Origin: Thermodesulfobacterium hydrogeniphilum
GTDB lineage: Bacteria > Desulfobacterota > Thermodesulfobacteria > Thermodesulfobacteriales > Thermodesulfobacteriaceae
Length of the DNA stretch: 64,000 bases
NCBI RefSeq assembly: GCF_000746255.1
Contig: NZ_JQKW01000009.1
Coordinates: forward strand, 62,001-126,000
Direction of reading: 5' to 3'
The position numbers and the translations under genes were made by a program. Below, piece by piece: positions 1-8,345 of the stretch; position 1 is the first letter of the stretch; each line of letters opens with the position of its first letter. The notes beneath the pieces are model-generated. The model was not told the DNA's origin. It saw only the letters and a program-made list of their open reading frames with translations, and searched no databases.

Positions 1-135
1 TTTTCTGAAATGGCTTTATCTGGAAATTTTTTTGAATTATTTAATAATATAATAGAAATAGGATCAGATCTTAAATTTTATGGAAGCACGGGCAGTCCAA
101 GTTTATTAATCAATAAAATGGATATAGGAGGTTAA
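1..135 (+). CDS. pmbA: TldD/PmbA-family protease, C-terminal end (partial)
   Basis: Only the last 44 codons and the TAA stop (133-135) lie in the window; the gene begins upstream. The visible tail reads like the end of the PmbA/TldE family: an I-G-S-D-L stretch, then G-S-P-S-L-L-I and a final M-D-I-G-G, which is where the family usually has I-G-N-D-L, G-S-P-S and M-T-V-A-G. TldE/PmbA works with TldD as a cytosolic metalloprotease acting on small peptides and modified peptides. The stop codon lies within the region that carries the Shine-Dalgarno sequence of trpD, so the two genes are probably co-transcribed. The family call rests on this short tail only. Confidence 0.7.
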   Translation, partial: FSEMALSGNFFELFNNIIEIGSDLKFYGSTGSPSLLINKMDIGG

Positions 136-141
136 AATTTA

Positions 142-1179
142 ATGGAGATCAAAGAAGCTATAGTTAAACTTAAAGAAGGACAAAGTCTTACTAAGAAGGA
201 ATCTTATGAAGTTTTTAAAAAAATAGCTACACAAAATTTTAATGAAGAGGAAGTAGAGAAATTTTTAGATTTTTTACAAAAAAAAGGAGAGACTTGGCAG
301 GAAATTACTGGAGCAGTGCTTGCTTATAGAGAAGTTATGACTCCTTTACCTCATAAATTGCCGGAAGATGCAATTATAGTGGATACTTGCGGAACAGGAG
401 GAGACCAGAAAAATAGTTTTAATTTTTCTACAGCTGTGGCTATTGCTCTTTCTGCAGAGGAAGGGATCTATGTAGCAAAACATGGAAACAGGTCTATTTC
501 AAGCAAATGCGGGAGTGCTGATCTTCTTGAGGTTTGCGGAATACCCATAGATCTTTCACCTGAGGCTTCAGCTCAGGCTTTAGAAGAAATAGGATTTGCC
601 TTTCTTTTTGCTCCTATTTATCATCCAGCTTTTAAAAAAATTACTCCTATAAGAAAACGTTTAGGAAGAACCATCTTTAATGTTTTAGGACCACTTTTAA
701 ATCCAGCTAAACCTAATTATCAGCTTTTAGGAGTATATAACTTTTTATTTACAGAAAAAATAGCTTATGTTCTTGATAGCATAGGAGTAAAAAGGGCTTT
801 AGTAGTTTTTGGAGAGGAAGGATTTGATGAAATCACAATTACAGGTTCTACTAAGATTTCAGAGCTTAGAGATGAAAAAATTACCACTTATTATGAAGAT
901 CCAGAAAAATTTGGTTTTGAAAGGTGTGAAGATCTATCAGAGCTTGAGGTAAAAAGTCCTGAAGAAAGCAAAAAGATCTTGGAAAGAGTCTTAAAAGGTG
1001 AACAAGAAGGACCTATTATGGATATGTTCCTTTTAAATCTTGGAGGAGCTCTTTATCTCTGTGAAAAGTCTATAGATTTTAAGGGAGGCATTAAGAAGGC
1101 TAAACAGTTAATAGAATCAGGTAAAGCCTGGGAAAAATGGCAGGAGATCCAGAAATATTACAGAAAGCTGAAAAACTAA
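142..1179 (+). CDS. trpD: Anthranilate phosphoribosyltransferase TrpD
   Basis: Transfers phosphoribose from PRPP to anthranilate, the second step of tryptophan synthesis; cytosolic. The 345-residue length is normal. An N-terminal helical domain is followed by the PRPP-binding glycine loop DTCGTGGD (residues 81-88), then KHGNRSISSKCGSAD (113-127), which binds the anthranilate and pyrophosphate moieties. The start is fixed by a strong ATAGGAGGT at 124-132 about nine bases upstream, inside the end of the preceding pmbA gene. No other trp gene is visible: the next genes lie on the opposite strand, so trpD is separated from the rest of its pathway at least on this side. Confidence 0.97.
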   Translation: MEIKEAIVKLKEGQSLTKKESYEVFKKIATQNFNEEEVEKFLDFLQKKGETWQEITGAVLAYREVMTPLPHKLPEDAIIVDTCGTGGDQKNSFNFSTAVAIALSAEEGIYVAKHGNRSISSKCGSADLLEVCGIPIDLSPEASAQALEEIGFAFLFAPIYHPAFKKITPIRKRLGRTIFNVLGPLLNPAKPNYQLLGVYNFLFTEKIAYVLDSIGVKRALVVFGEEGFDEITITGSTKISELRDEKITTYYEDPEKFGFERCEDLSELEVKSPEESKKILERVLKGEQEGPIMDMFLLNLGGALYLCEKSIDFKGGIKKAKQLIESGKAWEKWQEIQKYYRKLKN

Positions 1180-1349
1180 ACGATTTTATTCTATTTTGAA
1201 ATTTTTAAAAATTATAAAAAATTACAGAAGAGAAAATGTGACAGTTTGGAAACTGGTTATTTCTGTTTCAGAGTCTGGATGTTTTGATGTAGCTTTGAAA
1301 GTATATCTTGTAACTTTGTAAAAGTTGTAGATTGGAAATATGAAACTTT

Positions 1350-2303
1350 TCAAGTTATTAGTTCTGAAATAGAACTAATAACTTCTTCTACTGCGATAGA
1401 CTTTAAGCAATTGTAATGTCCATATTTGCATGTTCTCTCAAAGCATGGACTACAGGAAAGTTCTTTTTTTAAAATTATAGCATTTGGATTTAAAGGACCT
1501 GTAGCTTCTGGATCAGTTGATCCAAAAATAGCAATTTGCGGAATTTTTAAGGCTGCTGCCAGATGCATTAGCCCTGAGTCATTAGATATCACCAATTTTG
1601 CCAGGGAAAAAATTCCTGCTACAGTTAATAAATCTGTTTTTCCGCAAAGATTATAAATTTGAGGAGAATTATCTTTTATAAAATCTCCGATTTCTTTTTC
1701 TTTAACCCCTCCTGCAATAACTATTGCGTATCCTAACCTTGTCAGGTCCTTAGCTAAAGCTCTATAATACTCCTTAGGCCACATTTTGGCAGGCCCATAA
1801 GCAGCACCTGGTGCAAGCACAATAAAAGGTTCATCAACTCCTTTTAAAAGCATCTTAGCCTTCTTTAAAATTTCCTCATCCAAAGGCAAAATTAGCTCTT
1901 TAAAATCACAAGGGAGTTCTAAAGATTTTAAAAGATTTAAGTAATAATCTCGCTGATGAAGTTTATTTTTGGGAGGTTTTACTCTTCTGGTTAAAAGAAA
2001 GCTTCTCAAATCTGTAGCATAGCCCCATCTTTCTTTAAGTCTTGCTCTAAAAAAAAGCCAGGCAGAAGAAAAGGAGTTTGGTAAAAGAAGTCCTATCTCG
2101 TTTTTAAGCGGTTTTAAAACATTTAAATTTTCTTTTGTTTCTTCCTTTCTATAATAAATAATTTTTGTATTTGGGAAATTTTTAAAAAGATCAACTATTT
2201 GGGGAGGACCGAATAGATATATTTTCTCCATTTGAGAAAGATTATAATAAACAGGAGTTGCCATTAAGGCATCACCAAGCCAATTAGGAATTCTGATAAC
2301 CAT
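1350..2303 (-). CDS. waaF: Lipopolysaccharide heptosyltransferase II (WaaF-like, GT9)
   Basis: Adds the second L-glycero-D-manno-heptose to the LPS inner core at the cytoplasmic face of the inner membrane. 317 residues, a typical GT9 length. The N-terminal Rossmann half starts with the family motif NWLGDALMATP (7-17). The C-terminal half has LAPGAAYGPAKMWP (163-176), GGVKEKE and NDSGLMHLAAAL (241-252) followed by GSTDP (261-265), the ADP-heptose site. A C-S-P-C-x4-C cluster near residues 284-292 is common in WaaF. The start overlaps the 3' end of truD by 20 bases, so both are likely on one mRNA. It implies an LPS-containing Gram-negative envelope. WaaC-type activity cannot be excluded, but the NWLGD form favours WaaF. 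Confidence 0.92.
   Translation of the reverse strand: MVIRIPNWLGDALMATPVYYNLSQMEKIYLFGPPQIVDLFKNFPNTKIIYYRKEETKENLNVLKPLKNEIGLLLPNSFSSAWLFFRARLKERWGYATDLRSFLLTRRVKPPKNKLHQRDYYLNLLKSLELPCDFKELILPLDEEILKKAKMLLKGVDEPFIVLAPGAAYGPAKMWPKEYYRALAKDLTRLGYAIVIAGGVKEKEIGDFIKDNSPQIYNLCGKTDLLTVAGIFSLAKLVISNDSGLMHLAAALKIPQIAIFGSTDPEATGPLNPNAIILKKELSCSPCFERTCKYGHYNCLKSIAVEEVISSISELIT
1352..1384. other. Perfect 14-bp hairpin over the waaF stop codon
   Basis: Positions 1352-1365 and 1371-1384 are exact reverse complements with a GAAAT loop between them. The structure covers the last codons and part of the stop codon of waaF, in the space where trpD (plus) and waaF (minus) converge. No T-run follows on either strand, so it is not a canonical intrinsic terminator. 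It could stabilise the 3' end of the waaF mRNA or act as a Rho-type or processing site; this is inference. The remaining 1180-1349 region shows no convincing gene. Confidence 0.6.
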
Positions 2304-3453
2304 AATAAAGTCTTTTGATAACTAAAGTAGCATAAGAACCTTTTTCTAAAAAGAAAACAAGTTTTACAGTACTATTATCCAATTTTTGCCAGTCTATATC
2401 TTCTGGAAATACTACAGCAGGTCTGGGATAAGTTTTAAAAATAAGTCCTCTTATAAAGGTCCTCAAATTTTTTAAACCAGAAAAACCTTCTCTCTGACAG
2501 ATTTCATCATAGATTTGAGATAGATTTAAAGAAGTTGTTTCTTTTTTAAAATTTAATTTAGGAGCAGGAAGAGGAAGTTTCAAAGATCTTAAAATTTCCC
2601 ATTTTTCTTCATGGACTTCCTTATAAAAATAGAAGTTTCCAAGAAGATAAGGAACTTTAAAATATGGTATTTCAAGTATTTTTAAAATTTCTTTTAGAAT
2701 TTCATTCCATAAATAGCTCTGATAAGCATTTCCTAAAAAAAATAAATATTCTTTATCTACCAAATTCAAAGCCCTTTTAAAAGTGCGTTTGGAGGGTTTA
2801 TGTTCTATCAAAAATTGCAGGAGTTCCTTTTCCCATTTAATTTTAGCAAATTCTAAACATTCTTTAAAATTTCCCCAATATTTCTTTAGACAGTTCCTCA
2901 ATTTTCTTGTTTTTTGAATATCTGCAGGGCTACCCTCTGCAAGCATTAGATAAAGAGCTTTTTCGTAATTACCTTTTATAATTTCTTTTACTGCAAACTC
3001 CTTAGAGTTTTTAACAGAGCCAAATCTTTGTTCATCAAAGTAATTAGGCAGTCCATATTGCTTTATTAAGGAGACTTCTTTATTAAATTTTATTTCATCT
3101 ACAGAAAAACTTCTTATAATAACTTCAAACTTGTTTCCTAAAAGAAAATCCTTGGACATGGGTTTGGTAGTTTGTCCAAGATATATCAGCTCATATTCTT
3201 TAGTTTTAATATCCTTTTTAGGACCTTTTTTAATAGTTATAAATTGATGAGATATGGCTTTTTTATCTTTTAATCCACCAAATCCTATGGAATCCATGGA
3301 AATTCTCAATTTTTTGGCTATTTTCCCAAGAGCATCCCAAGTAGATATATTATATTTTTTAAGAAGATAGAGAGAAAAATCACCTTTACCTTCTGGGAAA
3401 ATATCTGCTATTTCATAAACTATAAAATCTTCTAATTTTTCTTTAATTTTCAT
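2284..3453 (-). CDS. truD: tRNA pseudouridine(13) synthase TruD
   Basis: Isomerises U13 of tRNA to pseudouridine. The catalytic-Asp motif of the TruD family, FGGLKDKKA, is at about residues 58-66, followed by the S-H-Q-F segment. FDEQRFGS, a family signature, lies near residue 140, and the central TRUD insertion domain is present. I use the ATG at 3453, because the conserved N-terminal KIKEKLEDF begins there. A GTG at 3474 would add seven residues and overlaps the stop of a short open frame upstream (GTGA). Neither start has a clear Shine-Dalgarno sequence. The gene precedes and overlaps waaF. Confidence 0.93.
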   Translation of the reverse strand: MKIKEKLEDFIVYEIADIFPEGKGDFSLYLLKKYNISTWDALGKIAKKLRISMDSIGFGGLKDKKAISHQFITIKKGPKKDIKTKEYELIYLGQTTKPMSKDFLLGNKFEVIIRSFSVDEIKFNKEVSLIKQYGLPNYFDEQRFGSVKNSKEFAVKEIIKGNYEKALYLMLAEGSPADIQKTRKLRNCLKKYWGNFKECLEFAKIKWEKELLQFLIEHKPSKRTFKRALNLVDKEYLFFLGNAYQSYLWNEILKEILKILEIPYFKVPYLLGNFYFYKEVHEEKWEILRSLKLPLPAPKLNFKKETTSLNLSQIYDEICQREGFSGLKNLRTFIRGLIFKTYPRPAVVFPEDIDWQKLDNSTVKLVFFLEKGSYATLVIKRLYYGYQNS

Positions 3454-3624
3454 TATAGTTTTAAAATATATCACATAATTTTAAATATAGGGAGTCTCCA
3501 ATCCTTTGGTGAAAATTCTATAATTAGTTGGGCACTTCCTAATTTGAGGATAGAAAATTCAAAATACTGAAAACTATACAGGGTCAATTCTGGAAAAGAT
3601 AAAGTCTTGTAATTTAATATATTT

Positions 3625-3653
3625 TTGATATCATTAAAAAATCCTTCTTTAAT
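3625..3653 (+). promoter_or_regulatory. Candidate sigma70-type promoter of argD
   Basis: TTGATA (3625-3630) and TTTAAT (3648-3653) are separated by 17 bases. The expected start near 3660 is just ahead of the argD Shine-Dalgarno sequence at 3663-3669. Sequence match only; in so AT-rich a genome chance matches are frequent. Confidence 0.4.
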
Positions 3654-3675
3654 TTATTTTAAAAGGAGAAAACTT

Positions 3676-4866
3676 ATGGGCTATCTTGTAGAAATGGGAG
3701 AACTTTTTTTAGCTGGAAATTATAAGAGAGAACCTATAGCTTTTATTAGAGGATTCGGAACAAGGCTTTTTACAGAAGATGGAGAAGAATATTTAGATCT
3801 TACTTCAGGAATCGCAGTTTGTAATTTAGGACATACACATCCTGAACTGGTAAAAGTTTTAAAAGAGCAGGCTGAAAAGCTTTGGCATACTTCAAATCTT
3901 TATTATACTGAACCTCAGACCCAACTTGCCCAAAAGCTTGTAGAAAATTCCTGTGGAGATAAAGTATTTTTTGCAAACAGCGGTGCTGAAGCAGTAGAAG
4001 CAGCTTTAAAGCTTGCCAGAAGATGGGCTTATGAAAATTTTGGTAAAGAAAAAAATCAATTTATAGCTTTATATAACTCCTTTCATGGAAGAACCTATGG
4101 AGCTCTTTCTGTTACAGGACAACCTAAATATTGGGAGGGTTTTGAGCCTTTAGTCCCAGGAATAACTTTTATTCCTGCTAATAATAAAAAAGCCTTAAAA
4201 TCTGCTTTTAATGAAAAAGTATGTGCTATTATTATGGAACCTATTCAAGGAGAAGGTGGTGTTTATCCCTTGGAAAAAGATTTTATAAAAACCGCCAAAG
4301 AGCTTTGCGAAAAATATAAAGCTTTGCTTATTTTTGATGAAATTCAAACAGGAATAGGCAGAACAGGTAAACTCTTTGCTTATGAACATTTTGAAATAGA
4401 GCCAGATATAATGTGTCTTGCCAAAGCTTTGGCTAATGGTATGCCTCTTTCTGCTATGCTGGCTAAGGATGAAGTTATCTCCGCTCTAAAACCTGGGACT
4501 CATGCTTCAACATTTGGAGGAAATCCTTTAGCCTGTGCAGTAGCTTTAAAAGTTCTTGAAATAGTTTCCGATCCACTATTCTTAGAGGAGGTAAGACTCA
4601 AAGGAAAGATAATCAAAGATAAATTTGAAACTTTAAAAGAAAAATATCCTCAGCTTATAAAAGAAGTAAGAGGGCTCGGGCTTCTTATAGGAATAGAATT
4701 TCATGTAGAGGTTAAAAAGATCTATCAAAAACTTTTGGAACAAAAAATTTTAACCACTACTCCAAAATCTAACATTTTGCGCATTTCTCCACCTTTAATT
4801 ATAAGCTATAGAGAAATAGATTTCTTTATGGAGAAAATAGAAGAAATTTTAAAAATTTTGGCTTGA
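3676..4866 (+). CDS. argD: Acetylornithine aminotransferase ArgD
   Basis: PLP-dependent class III aminotransferase that converts N-acetylglutamate semialdehyde to N-acetylornithine in arginine synthesis; members often also act on succinyl-diaminopimelate. From the ATG at 3676 it has 396 residues. The start is chosen because AAGGAGA lies at 3663-3669; the frame is open to a TTG at 3625, but that codon lies in the predicted promoter. Visible signatures are NSGAEA (from 101), FHGRTYGAL, PIQGEGGV, FDEIQTGIGRTG (220-231) and the PLP lysine in CLAKAL (Lys250), then HASTFGGNPL. argJ lies about 5 kb downstream, but the two are not in one operon. Its stop overlaps the start of the next gene by one base. 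Confidence 0.95.
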   Translation: MGYLVEMGELFLAGNYKREPIAFIRGFGTRLFTEDGEEYLDLTSGIAVCNLGHTHPELVKVLKEQAEKLWHTSNLYYTEPQTQLAQKLVENSCGDKVFFANSGAEAVEAALKLARRWAYENFGKEKNQFIALYNSFHGRTYGALSVTGQPKYWEGFEPLVPGITFIPANNKKALKSAFNEKVCAIIMEPIQGEGGVYPLEKDFIKTAKELCEKYKALLIFDEIQTGIGRTGKLFAYEHFEIEPDIMCLAKALANGMPLSAMLAKDEVISALKPGTHASTFGGNPLACAVALKVLEIVSDPLFLEEVRLKGKIIKDKFETLKEKYPQLIKEVRGLGLLIGIEFHVEVKKIYQKLLEQKILTTTPKSNILRISPPLIISYREIDFFMEKIEEILKILA

Positions 4867-6146
4867 TGCTTAAAAATATAGCTCTTGTAATATATCTTTC
4901 CCGCTTAAATAGATACAGTTTTAATGCTATTTTAGGAGCTCTTGAAACTCAGAAATATCTATTAAAAGAAATAGAAATTTTTCTCTGTGAAAACAGAAGA
5001 GAGGTTTTCAAAGTCCTTTCTCAAATTAAAAATTTTTATTCTCAAATAATTTTAGCTCTATCTTTTTTTACACCTCAGCTTTGGGAATTTTTTGATCTTA
5101 TAAAAAAGGTCAAAAAGGAATTTGACAAAAAAGTTTTTATCATAGCAGGGGGTCCTCATCCTACAGGGGATCCTGAGAGAACTTTAAAAGCAGGAGCTGA
5201 TCTTGTAGTTTTAAGAGAAGGAGAAGAAACTTTCTTAGAATTTTGTAGAGCTCTTTTAGAAAAAAGGGATTTTTTTTATATAAAAGGAATTGCTTTTTTA
5301 AAAGATAACAGGATTATTTTTACAGGAAAGAGAAAGAATATAAATCTTGATAAATTTCTGCCTTTTAGTCTTAAGTTTAAAAGATTTGGACCTATAGAGA
5401 TCACCAGAGGTTGTCCCTTTGCCTGTTATTTTTGTCAAACTTCTCGTATTTTTGGAACCAAAGTAAGACATAGAAGCATAGAAAAAATTTGTGAAATTGT
5501 AGAGATACTCAAAAGCAGAAATCTTACAGATATAAGATTTATTACTCCTAATGCCTTTAGTTATGGCTCTTCTGATGGAAAAATTCTAAATTTAGAAGCT
5601 CTTGAGTCTTTACTTAAAAATATTCGCAAAATCATAGGAACAAATGGTCGCATATTTTTTGGTTCTTTTCCCTCTGAGGTCAGACCTGAACATGTTACTA
5701 AGGAAACTTTGGAACTGGTTTTGAGATATTGCAATAATGATAATTTGGTTATAGGAGCTCAATCAGGAAGTCAAAAAATTCTTGATTTATGCCATAGAGG
5801 GCATACTGTAGAAGATGTTTATACAGCTGTTAAGCTTACTATCAAAGCTGGACTCAAGGCTAAAGTTGATTTTATTTTTGGTTTACCAGGAGAAACAGAA
5901 GAAGATGTTAAAAAAACTATAAAAGTTATAAAAGATTTAACCCAAATGGGAGCTATTATTCATGCTCATACCTTTATGCCACTTCCTCAGACCCCTTTTG
6001 CCTATGAAAAACCTGGTAAAATTGATAAAGAGCTTTTTAGAGTTATAAATAAACTTCTTGGTAAAGGGTTGCTTTTTGGTGATTGGCAAAAGCAGGAAAA
6101 ACTTTCAGAAAAAATTTCAGAATATCTATGTTCTGGTTTCTATTAA
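4866..6146 (+). CDS. B12-binding domain radical SAM protein
   Basis: 426 residues from the ATG at 4866, which shares its A with the argD stop (TGATG), so translation is probably coupled. An N-terminal cobalamin-binding-like Rossmann domain (GGPHPTGDPE near 96-105) precedes a radical SAM core with the cluster motif C-x3-C-x2-C in RGCPFACYFCQ (Cys183, 187, 190). It resembles the archaeal/bacterial group of B12-binding radical SAM proteins typified by MJ_1487, whose substrate is unknown to me. The GAQSGSQKIL and GLPGETEED segments are typical of Elp3/MiaB-like cores. I can assign the fold but not a reaction; methyl transfer or a cyclisation are both possible. Confidence 0.8.
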   Translation: MLKNIALVIYLSRLNRYSFNAILGALETQKYLLKEIEIFLCENRREVFKVLSQIKNFYSQIILALSFFTPQLWEFFDLIKKVKKEFDKKVFIIAGGPHPTGDPERTLKAGADLVVLREGEETFLEFCRALLEKRDFFYIKGIAFLKDNRIIFTGKRKNINLDKFLPFSLKFKRFGPIEITRGCPFACYFCQTSRIFGTKVRHRSIEKICEIVEILKSRNLTDIRFITPNAFSYGSSDGKILNLEALESLLKNIRKIIGTNGRIFFGSFPSEVRPEHVTKETLELVLRYCNNDNLVIGAQSGSQKILDLCHRGHTVEDVYTAVKLTIKAGLKAKVDFIFGLPGETEEDVKKTIKVIKDLTQMGAIIHAHTFMPLPQTPFAYEKPGKIDKELFRVINKLLGKGLLFGDWQKQEKLSEKISEYLCSGFY

Positions 6147-6192
6147 TTATGCTTTAAGTTTAAAACTTTTTTCATAAAATTTTTATTTTTTT

Positions 6193-6220
6193 TAAACAGA
6201 TTTTTAACAAAGATTTAACA
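6193..6220 (+). promoter_or_regulatory. Three Pho-box-like direct repeats upstream of pstS
   Basis: TAAACA (6193-6198), TTAACA (6204-6209) and TTAACA (6215-6220) recur with an exact 11-base period. This is the spacing and sequence known for binding sites of PhoP of Bacillus and relatives, and similar to the PhoB box. They lie 45-72 bases ahead of the pstS start, with a possible -10 (TATTGT or TATCTT) about 5-10 bases downstream. The likely role is induction of pst under phosphate limitation by a PhoB/PhoP-type regulator, which is not in the window. Confidence 0.6.
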
Positions 6221-6264
6221 TATTTATTGTATCTTTTAAGAAAAACTTTAAAGGAGGGTTAATC

Positions 6265-7302
6265 ATGAGATACTACAGCAAAATTAAGGAGAATGTGATG
6301 TTTAGTTTTTTACTATGTTTTATTTTTCTCTTTTGTTTTACTTTATCACAAGGATGGAGTTTGGAGTTAACAGGGGCTGGGGCAACTTTTCCTCAACCGG
6401 TTCTTGAAGCATGGGCTTATCAATATTATAAAGAAACAGGAATTAAGATTAATTATCAGGGCATTGGATCTGGAGGAGGTATAAGACAGGCTAAAAGTAG
6501 GACTGTTGATTTTGGAGCAAGTGATAAACCTTTAAAATCTTCAGAGCTTAGGGAATACAATTTAGCTCAATTTCCTGAAATTATAGGTGCAGTAGTCATT
6601 ACTTACAATTTACCTTTGCATAATAAAACTTTAAGGCTTGATGGGAGAGCCATTTGTGACATTTATTTAGGCAAAATTAAAAACTGGAACAATCCTTATC
6701 TTAAGAAACTTAATCCTGATATAAATCTTCCTGATTTGCCTATTATAGTGGTTCATAGATCTGAAGGTTCTGGGACAACTTGGCTTTTTACTACCTATTT
6801 AAGTAAAGTATGTTCAGAATGGAAAAATAAAATAGGAGCAGAAAAATCTGTTAACTGGCCTGTTGGGATAGGTGCTAAAGGAAATCCTGGTGTAACTAAT
6901 TATGTAAAACAAACTCTTGGAGCTATTGGCTATGTAGAGTATACTTATGCTATGGAAAACCATTTACCCATAGCAATTCTTAAAAATAGAAGTGGAAATT
7001 TTGTGAAACCTTCGGTTAAAACTATGAAAGCTGCTGCTTTTTATGCTAAATGGTCTATAAAAAAAGATTTTTATGCTGATCTTACTTATCAACCTGGAAG
7101 AGATTCTTATCCTATTACAGGGGCTTCTTATATTCTTTTGATAAAAGATAATCCTAAAACAAAAGAAGTTACTAAATTTTTTAAATGGGCTTTTGAAAAT
7201 GGAGATGAAATAGCTAAAAAGTTGCATTATATTCCTCTTCCTAAGAATTTAAAATATTTGATTTATAAATACTGGAAGATTCAAAAAGTATATCCTTACT
7301 AA
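6265..7302 (+). CDS. pstS: Phosphate ABC transporter, substrate-binding protein PstS
   Basis: Periplasmic phosphate-binding protein of the high-affinity Pst system. A signal peptide (hydrophobic stretch about 12-28) is followed by the mature N-terminus ELTGAGATFPQPV (34-46), the family hallmark. RSEGSGTTW, near residue 165-173, carries Ser/Arg phosphate contacts. 345 residues is normal. The ATG at 6265 has AAAGGAGGG at 6250-6258. It is first in a pstSCAB cluster behind Pho-box-like repeats. A stem-loop after the gene probably lowers read-through into pstC, which would keep the binding protein more abundant than the permease. Confidence 0.96.
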   Translation: MRYYSKIKENVMFSFLLCFIFLFCFTLSQGWSLELTGAGATFPQPVLEAWAYQYYKETGIKINYQGIGSGGGIRQAKSRTVDFGASDKPLKSSELREYNLAQFPEIIGAVVITYNLPLHNKTLRLDGRAICDIYLGKIKNWNNPYLKKLNPDINLPDLPIIVVHRSEGSGTTWLFTTYLSKVCSEWKNKIGAEKSVNWPVGIGAKGNPGVTNYVKQTLGAIGYVEYTYAMENHLPIAILKNRSGNFVKPSVKTMKAAAFYAKWSIKKDFYADLTYQPGRDSYPITGASYILLIKDNPKTKEVTKFFKWAFENGDEIAKKLHYIPLPKNLKYLIYKYWKIQKVYPY

Positions 7303-7318
7303 TCATAGATTCTACGTA

Positions 7319-7352
7319 TAGTCTCTCTCTTTTCTACAGAAGAGAGGGACTA
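7319..7352 (+). terminator. Stem-loop between pstS and pstC (partial terminator)
   Basis: A 13-base arm at 7319-7331 pairs with 7340-7352 (one G-U pair) around an eight-base loop, followed by a T-rich tract TTATCTTTTTC. It sits inside the pst cluster, so it is better seen as an attenuating terminator or mRNA-stabilising structure than as an operon end. Confidence 0.6.
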
Positions 7353-7406
7353 TTATCTTTTTCAATTTTTATGTTAAAATTAATTAGACCTGAATAAAGG
7401 TGCAAA

Positions 7407-8345
7407 ATGTTTCAAAAAAGTCCTTATATAGAGACCTTTACCAGATATTTTTTAGGTTTTTGGGCAGTTTTTACAGGTTTTATTTTTCCTTTAATTATAT
7501 TTTTGATCCTGTTTTATGAATCCAGATTAGCTATTCAAAAGTTTGGATTTCTTCAATTTTTAACCTCTACCTCTTGGGATCCTGTAAGAGAGTCTTTTGG
7601 TGCTTTGCCCATGATAGCAGGGACTTTAATAAGCACTTTTATAGCTATAATTATCGCTGCTCCTATTTCAATAGGAATTGCAATTTTTATTACAGAACTT
7701 GCTCCTTCTTGGTTAAAAGGTTTTGTAATCACCTGTGTAGAGTTGTTAGCAGCTATTCCAAGTATTATTTATGGTATGTGGGGTTTTTTAATTTTGGCTG
7801 AAGTCATGAGAAACAAAGTAGAACCTTTTTTACAAACGGTTTTAGGACCTATTCCGCTTATAGGAAAACTTTTTTCTGGAGTCCCTACAGGTGTGGATGT
7901 TCTTACTACTTCATTGGTTCTTTCTATTATGATTATACCTTTTATGGCTTCTGTAGTTAAAGATGCTTTTAATTTGGTTCCTTCTGTAATGAAAGAATCA
8001 GCTTATGGGCTTGGAGCTACTAAGTGGGAAGTAATTAAAGATGTAGTTATTCCTTATACTGCTTCTGGTATCGCAGGTGGTTTAATTTTATCTACAGGAA
8101 GGGCTCTTGGAGAAACCATGGCTGTGGCTTTTTTAGCAGGTAATGTTCCTCAGATTCCTAAATCTCTATTGGAACCCTTTACCACTATTACTGTAGCCCT
8201 TGCCAATCAATTTACAGAAGCTGATACCCCTCTTTATCTTTCCTCTTTGTTTTATTTATCTTTGTTTCTTTTTATTATATCTTTTATAATTCTAATTTTA
8301 GCTAAATTAATGGTGTTAAGACTGGAAAAAAGATGGAAAAAATAA
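7407..8345 (+). CDS. pstC: Phosphate ABC transporter permease PstC
   Basis: Inner-membrane permease of the Pst transporter, pairing with PstA. 312 residues with about six membrane helices; the cytoplasmic EAA-type loop appears as ESAYGLGATKWEVIKDVVIP (about 197-216), which contacts PstB. The stretch LAAIPSIIYGMWG in the middle is typical of PstC. The start ATG at 7407 follows AAAGGTG. It overlaps pstA by 13 bases. Confidence 0.95.
   Translation: MFQKSPYIETFTRYFLGFWAVFTGFIFPLIIFLILFYESRLAIQKFGFLQFLTSTSWDPVRESFGALPMIAGTLISTFIAIIIAAPISIGIAIFITELAPSWLKGFVITCVELLAAIPSIIYGMWGFLILAEVMRNKVEPFLQTVLGPIPLIGKLFSGVPTGVDVLTTSLVLSIMIIPFMASVVKDAFNLVPSVMKESAYGLGATKWEVIKDVVIPYTASGIAGGLILSTGRALGETMAVAFLAGNVPQIPKSLLEPFTTITVALANQFTEADTPLYLSSLFYLSLFLFIISFIILILAKLMVLRLEKRWKK

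Noticed and set aside
1222-1353. Minus-strand TTG frame of 43 codons just after waaF (and an open plus-strand frame across the same bases)
   Set aside because: Both strands are open over the same short stretch, there is no normal start or ribosome site and nothing recognisable; probably chance or decayed sequence.
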